A DNA stretch of 64,000 bases from Acinetobacter sp. Ac_5812. GTDB taxonomy: Bacteria > Pseudomonadota > Gammaproteobacteria > Pseudomonadales > Moraxellaceae. The translations under genes and the position numbers were made by a program. This document shows, in pieces, positions 1-8,118 of the stretch. Under the pieces are notes generated by a model. That model had not been told where the DNA came from. It worked only from the letters and a program-made list of their open reading frames with translations, and did not search any database. The DNA lies in the NCBI RefSeq assembly GCF_013072695.1, contig NZ_LXUK01000027.1, forward strand, positions 186,001-250,000, read 5' to 3'. How positions within the stretch are numbered: the stretch's first letter is position 1; each line of letters starts with the position of its first letter.

Positions 1-1151
1 GGGTCTTCAGCCTGATACTGGGGTAAGTCATCAATCCCCAGCTCTTTGAAAATTTGATCGATATTATTTTGGTTGCTGACCAGCTTAAAGGTCTTCTCGG
101 GTTGTAACTGTTCTAGCTGCACCGCAGGATTCGCTAGACAACTACTGCTCACAAATTCCGCAGGGATATAAGCACTTGCTCCCCAAGATCTTTCATCAAT
201 AATTTCTTGATCAATTTCTGAATCTGCCGCAATGATCAATGAAATTTCATGAGCTTGGTTTTGAATCCGCTCAAGTAACTCCAGCAGATGTTGCTCAGTC
301 GATGCCGCACTGAGGTAGTGATATTCAATATGGAACTTTTGGGGAATGATGCTAAGATCGTAAAAAATGGCCTGAATACTTTCATTGCTACTCAAGTCAT
401 TCCAGGTATGCACCACATCTTCAGACAATAAAATGTGTAGATTTAATTTATCCAAACGATAGACCTGCTCTACCTGAATGGATTCATGCGCTTCATCGTC
501 CGAGAAACTTGGATCAATCCATGCAGGGTGCATCCTGTATTCATGTAGATTTTGACTTTCATAAAACAAACTAGACCGCTTTAAGTGGTCTGAAATCGAA
601 GCCAAAAGTTCAGTGTGCTGTTCAATTTGATGGTGAATCAAAGCCATGATGCGCTGCTGTCGAACCGACAAGAACTGCAATTCCTCATCATCCTCGCTTT
701 GCACCTGTTGATCTAAGTCTGCAATGCGATAAGAGAGAATGGGTATCCCATGAAAATTCACCAGATCTTGATCTAATTGAGGACTGCTAAACTGCTTGAT
801 TCCCTCCAGAATCGAATCATTTTCACCTAATGCACTATATGCACCTGCCGCATAGAGATTTAGTTTTAACCATTTACTCTCTAACACAGTCGGTTGTGAT
901 TCAGTGGTGTTCTGCTCTGCGTTTTGTTCGGCCTGCAAAGCGTGTTGCTTTTTTTCTTTATGATGTTGATAAGCTTTATAGATCAACCAAGGTGACAGTA
1001 ACACCAAGGTAATGACAACTGGCAAGATCAAGAAATAATTAATTAAATCGGCAGATTCTGGCTGATATTGAATATCACGCCAGTAATAAACCACCACCAA
1101 GCCGACCAAAATAAAGCAACTGATGAGTGTCGCTAAAATTTTCTTCACCAT
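1..1151 (-). CDS. T6SS-locus inner-membrane protein of unknown function (3' end cut by window edge)
   Basis: I do not recognise this protein beyond its position in the T6SS locus. The reading frame is open from ATG at 1151 to the left edge, about 383 residues, with no stop. Two hydrophobic segments lie at about residues 5-21 (start MVKKILATLISC) and 37-54, followed by a basic and glutamine-rich stretch (HHKEKKQHALQ) and then a soluble, acidic region. That implies a two-pass membrane anchor with a large domain, probably cytoplasmic. Its ATG overlaps the tssG stop (TAATG), so it is translationally coupled to tssG. In Acinetobacter T6SS loci an unnamed gene commonly sits between tssG and tssM; that tssM follows off the left edge is inference. 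Confidence 0.75.
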   Translation of the reverse strand, partial: MVKKILATLISCFILVGLVVVYYWRDIQYQPESADLINYFLILPVVITLVLLSPWLIYKAYQHHKEKKQHALQAEQNAEQNTTESQPTVLESKWLKLNLYAAGAYSALGENDSILEGIKQFSSPQLDQDLVNFHGIPILSYRIADLDQQVQSEDDEELQFLSVRQQRIMALIHHQIEQHTELLASISDHLKRSSLFYESQNLHEYRMHPAWIDPSFSDDEAHESIQVEQVYRLDKLNLHILLSEDVVHTWNDLSSNESIQAIFYDLSIIPQKFHIEYHYLSAASTEQHLLELLERIQNQAHEISLIIAADSEIDQEIIDERSWGASAYIPAEFVSSSCLANPAVQLEQLQPEKTFKLVSNQNNIDQIFKELGIDDLPQYQAED

Positions 1152-2146
1152 TATGCGGCTCCTAAAAGTGCATAACGTGTTTCCGTGTTATGTTGTAATT
1201 GTTCAGATGGCATTAAAAATGCCCCTTGACCCAGACCAGTCTGATGCCCAGAATTTAAACAAATTGGATTGATTTCACGTTTATCCAAAATCAAACGTAC
1301 ATCAATAAACAGTGTTGGGCTGCACCATGTCTGGATTAGGTGTTTTAACTTTTTATTTAAAGGCTGGTCAGGCAGAAAAGCTAAATACTGTTCTCGGGGT
1401 AATGGCCCGATTTGAATCTCGATTTTGCCATCAATTTGCTGAACCTTATCTCCACAAAAGGTATTCACACCCAGTAGGCTTGGATTGCTGCCGCCTAAGC
1501 GGGTCTTCTGCTCATCAGCCAAATAAAAAGTTTCTTTAACAAATTCTTGGATCTGAACCTGTTGATTAAACACACATGTCAACACCGTTTTTAACGCATG
1601 CGCAGTATTGTTTTGCCCCTGCATCAAACCAGAAAATTCTGCAAAATACTCATCTAGATCTTGTTGTTCATGCTGGGCGCGAATATAACCATTTAAAGCA
1701 TGCAAAATATCCAGATAATGATTGTCTTGTTCAATCTCATAACGCACTGCCAAGTTATAGGCCAAGCTAGCATCAACATATTTGGCCGTCAGCTTATGAT
1801 TGAATAGACCTAAAAATTCTTTAATCTCGAGTCGTTGCTGTCGGCTACTTTGTTTTAATTTATTGGTATAGGTATAAGGCAGTGCCCCTTGTGTCCCTGT
1901 AAGTCCGACCACCAGATTGGTTAAATGAATACGCTGATCTTGATAACTGAGTTCTTCAATTTCAGTCGCAGGGAAACTTAAACTAAATGAGGTGCCAAAT
2001 TTAAAATCCTCAGACCAACGCTTTACTTGTGATGCCTGTGGATGATGGCGTAACAAGCGTGTGGATTGAATAAATTCAAATGAACCTGACTTTTTAAAAA
2101 CTTGATCGACTACAGAAGAGTCTTGCCACCAACGTTCTGCACGCAT
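1151..2146 (-). CDS. tssG: T6SS baseplate subunit TssG
   Basis: TssG is a wedge component of the T6SS baseplate; it binds TssF and TssK and helps couple the sheath to the membrane complex. The 331-residue length is normal. The N terminus (WWQDSSVVDQVFKKSGSFEF) and the early FGTSFSLSFPATEIEEL segment, followed by a GLTGTQGALPYTYT stretch, match the family pattern. The start lies inside the end of tssF, a 37-base overlap, which suggests coupled synthesis of the two partner subunits. Its stop overlaps the start of the next gene. Identity rests on sequence pattern and order within tssB-C-hcp-E-F-G. Confidence 0.93.
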   Translation of the reverse strand: MRAERWWQDSSVVDQVFKKSGSFEFIQSTRLLRHHPQASQVKRWSEDFKFGTSFSLSFPATEIEELSYQDQRIHLTNLVVGLTGTQGALPYTYTNKLKQSSRQQRLEIKEFLGLFNHKLTAKYVDASLAYNLAVRYEIEQDNHYLDILHALNGYIRAQHEQQDLDEYFAEFSGLMQGQNNTAHALKTVLTCVFNQQVQIQEFVKETFYLADEQKTRLGGSNPSLLGVNTFCGDKVQQIDGKIEIQIGPLPREQYLAFLPDQPLNKKLKHLIQTWCSPTLFIDVRLILDKREINPICLNSGHQTGLGQGAFLMPSEQLQHNTETRYALLGAA

Positions 2147-3918
2147 TGGTATATCTCCTGCTGGTTAAGACTGTCTTTGACGACCACATCAACAAAACTA
2201 TTGATTTGAACCTTTAAATTAAAAATATGGCTTAATAACTGGCTGAAAATATAGAGACTATGTCCACGAAAAACGCTCTTATTCACCGAGAGCTCTGCCT
2301 TAACCCCACGAATGAACATCGGGAAAGGTTTTGCATTCATCAATTTATTGGTGGTTGAGAAGTTGAGCTGTTTCAGAGCGTCAATCAATAAAATATTTTC
2401 TTTGGAATGCGGTAAGTTATATAAAGCCAAAAGCTCCTTCACATGGCTCAATGCATCCCCTTTCATTAAGGCCAAAGTATTCAACGAAAGATGAGAAATA
2501 ATGCGCCATTGCTCATTGCTGTTTTTATCAAAATGATAAGGCGATGTCGGACGCTTTAAAATCAAGGCTCGTCTTGCCAAACTACTGTCATTGAGATTCA
2601 GAATATTATTGCTCTGACTTAAGGCTTCATGTGGCAAATCGCCATTGGAGCACAGCAACCGCGTACTAATAAAATCTGATTTGATTTCATAAGGTTTCAA
2701 ATGTTTGGAAACAATCGAATACCCCATTTGCATAATTTTCGTCTGAGAAGGCAGATAATTTAAAGAATAGAAAAACTGCACCTTATCATTGTGATAATGA
2801 CTCATTGCAAAAAATGGCAATACAGGGAGATGGGTTTGATCCTGATTGGTCTTTTCACGCACCATATTCATCTCAAGGATAGAATAGACTTGATACAACT
2901 CAGGATGATGCGCATCCGTGACCAATGGATATTGTAGTTGCGTATGTGAGATCTTTTGCGGTTCGGCCTGCTTTTCAAACAGATTAATTGCTGGTGTCGT
3001 AAATAATTTAAAGTTAGCGATATTGAGCTCGGAATAATTGCGAACCACCGCTTGATCATTCAAATTAAGTTTGAGATGGATCAAAATTTCAAAGCTGTTC
3101 TGCTGCTGTAATAATCCCTTGAGCACACTTAAATCAAGATTCAGATAATTAAACTTCTCAGGGAAGCAAAAATATTCCATCAATAAGCGATAAGCGTGGT
3201 GGGTATGCTGATCAATCGGCAATAGACTTTCTTGCTCGCTAAAACCCATCACCTCAAAAGGATTACTCACCTCGATGACGCGCTGCCCAACCCGAATTGC
3301 AAAACCTGTATCTTTACGAAAAATACTATCCAAAACTTGCAATGGAAAATTTGAAATCGCATCTAAATAGATCGGTAATTTTTCATCCAAAATCCATTGT
3401 TGAGCATCATTAAATATTTCAAATTTCAAACTCAAGGTCGCATTTTGATTCAAATGCATATGCGTGCTCGGTGAGGTTTGAAACTCCAAATGCGTCAATT
3501 CAATTGGTAATAATCGAACCTCATTGCTGGTATTAAACTCACATTGCACACCTTTAAAACTGCGTGACTTCAAGGCGGTTTTTTGCGGAATCAAATGTGC
3601 TGCAGTTAATTGTTTAAGTTTATTGCTATCTTCAAAACTAACCACAGTACAAGCAGGAAAATGGCGTAAATATTGAGGAAACATGACCTCAAATAAAGAA
3701 TGGGTAAATAGCTCATAGCTATCAGCTAACTTTTTATCAATACGCGCTGCAATCAGTGAAAAGGCCTGAATTAAGCGCTCAATATGCGGGTCATCAATTT
3801 GTTCTTGGTTGAGCGATAGACGTTGCGCAATCTTCGGATATTTCTGCGCGAACTCTCGAGATTGTTGACCGAATTCTTGTAGTTGTTTTTCATAATACGG
3901 TAAAAGTTGCTCTATCAC
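2110..3918 (-). CDS. tssF: T6SS baseplate subunit TssF
   Basis: TssF is the main wedge protein of the T6SS baseplate and forms a 2:1 complex with TssG. The product is 602 residues, the usual size. It begins MIEQLLPYYEKQLQEFG and has the family sequence DPHIERLIQAFSLIAARID near residues 42-58 and FPQYLRHFPACTVV near residues 95-110. The start codon is GTG at 3918, 12 bases after the tssE stop, with no strong Shine-Dalgarno sequence, so it probably depends on coupling to tssE translation. The C terminus overlaps tssG by 37 bases. Confidence 0.94.
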   Translation of the reverse strand: MIEQLLPYYEKQLQEFGQQSREFAQKYPKIAQRLSLNQEQIDDPHIERLIQAFSLIAARIDKKLADSYELFTHSLFEVMFPQYLRHFPACTVVSFEDSNKLKQLTAAHLIPQKTALKSRSFKGVQCEFNTSNEVRLLPIELTHLEFQTSPSTHMHLNQNATLSLKFEIFNDAQQWILDEKLPIYLDAISNFPLQVLDSIFRKDTGFAIRVGQRVIEVSNPFEVMGFSEQESLLPIDQHTHHAYRLLMEYFCFPEKFNYLNLDLSVLKGLLQQQNSFEILIHLKLNLNDQAVVRNYSELNIANFKLFTTPAINLFEKQAEPQKISHTQLQYPLVTDAHHPELYQVYSILEMNMVREKTNQDQTHLPVLPFFAMSHYHNDKVQFFYSLNYLPSQTKIMQMGYSIVSKHLKPYEIKSDFISTRLLCSNGDLPHEALSQSNNILNLNDSSLARRALILKRPTSPYHFDKNSNEQWRIISHLSLNTLALMKGDALSHVKELLALYNLPHSKENILLIDALKQLNFSTTNKLMNAKPFPMFIRGVKAELSVNKSVFRGHSLYIFSQLLSHIFNLKVQINSFVDVVVKDSLNQQEIYQCVQNVGGKTLL

Positions 3919-3930
3919 TGTTCGCTCACA

Positions 3931-4407
3931 CTAAGTTCTGGCAGAAATAACATATTGTTGTGTTGTTGGTTTGAGTAAAGCATCGAAAAAAACAGGTTCA
4001 TATAATGGGTGAATATTTAAGTAAGCCTGAATACTCAAACACAGCGATCCCATATTATGCCCATCTAATAACATCTCAACTTTGATCTGCCGCAATCTCG
4101 GCTCATGCGCTGCAATGGACTGCTCAATCGATTGACAAATTTTATCTCGATCCAATGGATTGGCCGTCGACAAGCCGACGAAATCGATAATTCCAAACTG
4201 CAAAATTGATTTTTTTGCCAGCGGAAATTCATCCATATCTCGATCAAATTGTGCGACCCGACTATTCAACAAGTCTTCCAAATCACGAGCAACTGACTCT
4301 CGTAACTGCTGAATCGACATCCCTCTTAAATAATCTTCTTGCTCTGGTACTAAACGATCAAATAATGTTGATCTGAATCCATAAGGATATAGATGATCTA
4401 AATTCAT
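3931..4407 (-). CDS. tssE: T6SS baseplate subunit TssE (gp25-like)
   Basis: TssE is homologous to phage T4 gp25 and nucleates sheath polymerisation on the baseplate. The 158-residue protein carries the GPW/gp25 fold pattern: a SVARDLEDLLNSR segment (about residues 38-50), then KSILQFGIIDFVGLS, and an acidic EPRLRQIKVEML strand. It lies downstream of hcp, separated by 77 bases that contain a strong hairpin (see 4430-4466), so its transcription is likely lower than that of hcp. Confidence 0.93.
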   Translation of the reverse strand: MNLDHLYPYGFRSTLFDRLVPEQEDYLRGMSIQQLRESVARDLEDLLNSRVAQFDRDMDEFPLAKKSILQFGIIDFVGLSTANPLDRDKICQSIEQSIAAHEPRLRQIKVEMLLDGHNMGSLCLSIQAYLNIHPLYEPVFFDALLKPTTQQYVISART

Positions 4408-4429
4408 TTTTATAAGAACAGCATCTTGG

Positions 4430-4466
4430 AAAAATAGAGGCTAATAGGCACCTATTAACCTCTATT
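4430..4466 (-). terminator. Intrinsic terminator/attenuator between hcp and tssE
   Basis: On the minus strand a 16-bp stem with one mismatch (arms 4433-4448 and 4451-4466, two-base loop) is followed by a run of five T residues (complement of 4430-4434). This is a typical rho-independent terminator right after hcp, inside the tssBC-hcp-tssEFG operon. It would let hcp mRNA accumulate while passing only part of transcription on to the baseplate genes. Confidence 0.75.
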
Positions 4467-4484
4467 AGAAAATCACGATCCTAA

Positions 4485-4988
4485 TTACGCAGCGTATGAA
4501 GCTGTGTTATTAGAAAGTGACCATTTCTTAGTAACAGCACCTTTCGCAGTACCGTTAATGTCTTGTTGGTTATAAGTCCACTCAACAGCAGCGTATTTCA
4601 AACCAAATGTTTCTGTCGGAACACCTTCTTCGTTTACAGTCGGTGTTACGCTAGAAACAAGAACGTGTTTCAATTTGATTTGTAAGTACTTGATACGCTT
4701 ATCACCATTTGCACGGTAGTAATCGATCTGTACTTCATCAAATGTATAACCTGCAGAACACGCTTCCCAAAGTTTAGGACTAGTTGCGTCCAAATCTTTA
4801 ACGAAAATCATGTCTGAATGCTCAACACGTTCAGCTGTATGGCCACCTACGCTACTAGAAGTCGCAGATTTAGGTTGACGAATGTTATGAGACCAAGAGT
4901 TAACTTCTAGCCAACCTTTGTGTTCAGAATCGCGAGATTCTCCGTCTACCTTGTACTTACCACGAAACTCAACATATATATCTTTCAT
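4485..4988 (-). CDS. hcp: T6SS tube protein Hcp
   Basis: Hcp forms hexameric rings that stack into the secreted inner tube and is exported in bulk when the system fires. The 167-residue product starts MKDIYVEFRGKYKVDGES and has the family pattern SRDSEHKGWLEVNSW early on, with WTYNQQDINGTAKGAVTKKW near the C terminus. The spacing from tssC is 51 bases and holds an AGAGGT ribosome site just before the ATG. A terminator follows the gene. High expression relative to tssE-G is expected but inferred. Confidence 0.96.
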   Translation of the reverse strand: MKDIYVEFRGKYKVDGESRDSEHKGWLEVNSWSHNIRQPKSATSSSVGGHTAERVEHSDMIFVKDLDATSPKLWEACSAGYTFDEVQIDYYRANGDKRIKYLQIKLKHVLVSSVTPTVNEEGVPTETFGLKYAAVEWTYNQQDINGTAKGAVTKKWSLSNNTASYAA

Positions 4989-5039
4989 TTAAAAATTACC
5001 TCTATTTTATTTAAAGTTATTATCTAGCTGATCTCATTG

Positions 5040-6521
5040 TTAATTTGAGGACTGAGGTAGTTCAGTCACGAGTCGTAAAGAAACAGACAACTCATCCAGC
5101 TGGAAATGTGGTCTTAAGAAAACCACAGACTTGTAGTGACCTGGTTGAGCAGGATCTTCTACAACTTTTACAGATGCCTCACGAAGCGGATATTGTGCTT
5201 TTGCTTCTTGAGATGCACCATCATCTAGCAAGACATATTGCGAGAGCCATTCATTTAAAAACGCTTCGACATTGCCTGCAGATGCAAAACTTCCCACTTT
5301 GTCACGCATCATTGCTTTTAAGTAATGTGCAATGCGCGATACCGCCATGATGTATTGGATTTGGCTAGAAAGTGCAGAGTTTGCATTCGCCGTATCACTG
5401 TCATATTTCTTTGGTTTTTGAGCAGACTGTGCACCAAAGAAGGCTGCATAATCTGTGTTTTTGCAGTGAACCAATGGAATAAAGCCAAGGTCGCTGAGTT
5501 CTTTTTCACGACGGTCTGTAATGGCAATTTCCGTTGGGCATTTAAAAACCACTTCACCATCTGAGGTTTTAAAGGTGTGTACTGGCAAGCCTTCAACCAA
5601 GCCACCGCCTTCAACCCCACGAATCGCCGCACACCAACCATGCATATCAAAGGCATTGGTTAAACGTGTACCGAACGCATAAGCGGCATTCATCCACAAA
5701 TAATCATCATGGTTTTCACCAGAAACATCTTCAACGAAGTTAAAGCCTTCAGTTGCAGTGCCTTCTTTCGGATGGTATGGCAAACGACCTAACACGTGTG
5801 GCATGGTCAATGCGACATAACGAGAATCTTCGCTGTCACGGAAAGAACGCCATTGCACGTATTCAGCTGTTTCGAAGATTTTTGAAACATCACGTGGACG
5901 ATCAATATCCGTGAACGACTCAAGACCAAGAATGCTTGGGCTTGCTGCCGAAACAAATGGCGCATGTGCTGCTGCAGCAACATGAGAAATTTGTTCCAAT
6001 AAATACATATCTGACGGTGTACGATCAAATTCGAAATCACCAATCAGTGCTGCATAAGGCGCACCACCAAATGAGCCGTATTCTTCTTCATAAATCTTTT
6101 TGAACAAGGTGCTTTGATCAAAATCTGTTGCACCTTGGAAGTCTTTCACCAACTCTTTTTTGGTCGTATTCAACATACGAATTTTAATCATCGAGTTAGA
6201 CGGTGTTTCTTGGCAAAAATAGTAAAGACCACGCCATGTCGATTCAATTGTTTGGAACTGTTCATGGTGCATAATCTCACTCAATTGATTCGAGATTAAG
6301 GCATCAATTTCTGCAATACGCTTATCAATCGACAAGGTCATATTTTCAGAAACAGTAATTGTTCCTGCCATGACTTCTTTGGCCAATTCACCAATTAAGC
6401 TTTTTGCACGAACATGTTCATCGTCATTACGGGCAATACGGCTTTGTTCAACAATTGAATCCAACAAATTTGCTGACTCAGCTTCAACACTCGCTGCAGC
6501 AGCTGCTTGTAAATTACTCAT
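5040..6521 (-). CDS. tssC: T6SS sheath large subunit TssC
   Basis: TssC pairs with TssB to build the contractile sheath around the Hcp tube. From ATG 6521 the product is 493 residues, the usual length. Family motifs include NQLSEIMHHEQFQTIESTWR (about residues 78-97), HVLGRLPYHP and HVAAAAHAPFVSAASPS. I chose ATG at 6521 rather than GTG at 6536 because a GGAGG ribosome site lies between them, within the would-be extension, seven bases before the ATG. The start overlaps the tssB stop by 8 bases. Confidence 0.96.
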   Translation of the reverse strand: MSNLQAAAAASVEAESANLLDSIVEQSRIARNDDEHVRAKSLIGELAKEVMAGTITVSENMTLSIDKRIAEIDALISNQLSEIMHHEQFQTIESTWRGLYYFCQETPSNSMIKIRMLNTTKKELVKDFQGATDFDQSTLFKKIYEEEYGSFGGAPYAALIGDFEFDRTPSDMYLLEQISHVAAAAHAPFVSAASPSILGLESFTDIDRPRDVSKIFETAEYVQWRSFRDSEDSRYVALTMPHVLGRLPYHPKEGTATEGFNFVEDVSGENHDDYLWMNAAYAFGTRLTNAFDMHGWCAAIRGVEGGGLVEGLPVHTFKTSDGEVVFKCPTEIAITDRREKELSDLGFIPLVHCKNTDYAAFFGAQSAQKPKKYDSDTANANSALSSQIQYIMAVSRIAHYLKAMMRDKVGSFASAGNVEAFLNEWLSQYVLLDDGASQEAKAQYPLREASVKVVEDPAQPGHYKSVVFLRPHFQLDELSVSLRLVTELPQSSN

Positions 6522-7017
6522 TTTCAGCCTCCGCACTGAGTTGACGGACTTGATCCGTATTTTTTAACACTTCATCTAACAAATCTTCTAAGCGTTCGCT
6601 GTTTGAAATCTTGTTACGCAGATCAGTCAAACGCTCACGTGCTGCTACCAGCTTACGTAATGGATCTACTTGTTGAACCACTTGCTCTGGGCGGAAGTCT
6701 TCCATTGAGTTGAAAGTAAGGTCAACCGACATGCGCCCACCTTCTTCCGTCAAAGTATTTTCAACTTGGAAAGCCGCACGCGGAGCCAAAGATTCCATCA
6801 CTTCATCAATGTTATCTAAATCAACATTGATAAATTTTTTGTCTTTTAACTTGGTCTTTTCTAGCTCTGATGCAGCGGAGAAATCTCCCATTACACCCAC
6901 AACAAAAGGGAGTTCTTTTGACTCTTTACCATCACCAACTTCGACATCGTATGTCAGCTGTACACGAGGGGGACGTATGCGTTGCAGTTTCTTCTGTACG
7001 CTTTCTCTCTTTGCCAT
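6514..7017 (-). CDS. tssB: T6SS sheath small subunit TssB
   Basis: TssB is the small sheath protein; its C-terminal helix is part of the sheath surface recognised by ClpV after contraction in many systems. The 167-residue product begins MAKRESVQKKLQRIRPPRVQ and contains the family hallmark PFVVGVMGDFS near residues 37-47 and RAAFQVENTL. It is the first core gene of the leftward block, separated by only 19 bases from the preceding accessory gene. Confidence 0.96.
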   Translation of the reverse strand: MAKRESVQKKLQRIRPPRVQLTYDVEVGDGKESKELPFVVGVMGDFSAASELEKTKLKDKKFINVDLDNIDEVMESLAPRAAFQVENTLTEEGGRMSVDLTFNSMEDFRPEQVVQQVDPLRKLVAARERLTDLRNKISNSERLEDLLDEVLKNTDQVRQLSAEAENE

Positions 7018-7036
7018 AACTTTTCACCCTTGATTA

Positions 7037-7759
7037 TTATTTCAACGAATCGAATGGATTCGAACCTGCCTTTTGAACAGTATTTGGTTGTTTGCTAACT
7101 ATTGGTGTTACAGCCGTTTGACGTTTTACCGGTGCAACTGTTTGAGTAACAGTACTACGTGTTGGTTGAGTTGTACGTACTTTTCTGTTCGTTGTACGTC
7201 GCGTTGTGTTATTGGTCGACGTATTTCGCATCTCATTTTTTACTGATTCATCGGTGATCGCCTTGCTCGTTGAGGTATCTGGAGCAGGTAAAGCAACACG
7301 GATGCTGTCACTGAGCTGTTTTGCTGGTGGATAAGTGAGCTCATTACTCAAATAGCGCATTTCACTTGAGCGCATATGTTGCAATGCTTCATTGGCAATT
7401 TGAACACTGGCTAAAAAAGTAACATCCGTTAAAGTAGCACCGCGTACATTTTGCTCTTGTAACTGCGTTGCCAGTTTTAAAGCATTCATCGGTTGCTTTA
7501 ATTCATACATACGCATTGCTGCTTGAGCCAATAAATCGTTTACACGCGAAGCATTATCTTTGTCACAAACTTGTTGATAAATATCTAATAAAGCATGATC
7601 CGTTTGGTTTACTGCCAACGGATTCTGTTTTAGACATTTACTTTTTAACTTAATTGGTTTTATTTCTTTATCATCAGCAAAAGCAGAATTACCGATTAAA
7701 CCTGCTGTTATACAAAGAATTGATATTACAATACCTTTTTTCAAAATATGCCTCGTCAT
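7037..7759 (-). CDS. Periplasmic T6SS-associated protein (possibly AsaA)
   Basis: The 240-residue product has an N-terminal signal peptide (basic MTRHILKKG, then a hydrophobic core, cleavage probably after NSAFA). The mature N-terminal half is helical with a cysteine pair (CLKQNPLAV and YQQVCDKDN). The C-terminal third is rich in Thr, Arg, Asn and Gln (NNTTRRTTNRKVRT) and looks disordered. It is the first gene of the leftward T6SS operon. Acinetobacter T6SS loci contain a genus-specific periplasmic protein, AsaA, reported to act with TssM; position and signal peptide fit, but I cannot confirm this by alignment. Confidence 0.7.
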   Translation of the reverse strand: MTRHILKKGIVISILCITAGLIGNSAFADDKEIKPIKLKSKCLKQNPLAVNQTDHALLDIYQQVCDKDNASRVNDLLAQAAMRMYELKQPMNALKLATQLQEQNVRGATLTDVTFLASVQIANEALQHMRSSEMRYLSNELTYPPAKQLSDSIRVALPAPDTSTSKAITDESVKNEMRNTSTNNTTRRTTNRKVRTTQPTRSTVTQTVAPVKRQTAVTPIVSKQPNTVQKAGSNPFDSLK

Positions 7760-8118
7760 TATTTAACTTATAATTGAAGAGCTGACAATTATTGTTAAAA
7801 AACCCTCTTACTCGTCAATTTTTGTACATTTACATCATTTCCGCGAATTTAACAAAAAAAACACATACAAAGTCAATACTAGTTACGTTTATTAACATTA
7901 TTAAATTTTCATGACAGACATTCCTGTAAAAAAAAATTTAAAACTAGTGCATTTTTTGTTTAAAAGTGACATTTTTTGTTGTAGAATAATCTGTATACTC
8001 GAGCAGAGTTATATTAAGTTTTTGATTTTATTCAAAAAATATTTCTAGCAAAAACAACCATACCAAGTTAGAAGTTAGTAAATAGCGCTTGGTATTTAAA
8101 AATTATTGTGAGTAATAA
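7760..8118. promoter_or_regulatory. Divergent promoter region of the T6SS locus with paired direct repeats
   Basis: This 359-base, very AT-rich spacer separates the two divergent T6SS blocks and must hold both promoters. Visible structure: an 11-base direct repeat (CATTTTTTGTT) at 7950-7960 and 7970-7980, exactly 20 bases apart, each preceded by an AGTG-like sequence. A TATACT at 7994-7999 is a possible -10 element for clpV, but no good -35 sits at the right distance. The repeats just upstream could be an activator or silencer site; this is inference. No gene is seen. Confidence 0.5.

Noticed and set aside
5045..5350. Open frames antisense to tssC and many similar shadows of long genes
   Set aside because: They lack ribosome sites and family patterns and lie wholly inside well-supported genes on the other strand.
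6522..6536. GTG start giving a five-residue longer TssC
   Set aside because: The GGAGG ribosome site lies inside this extension and fits the ATG at 6521.
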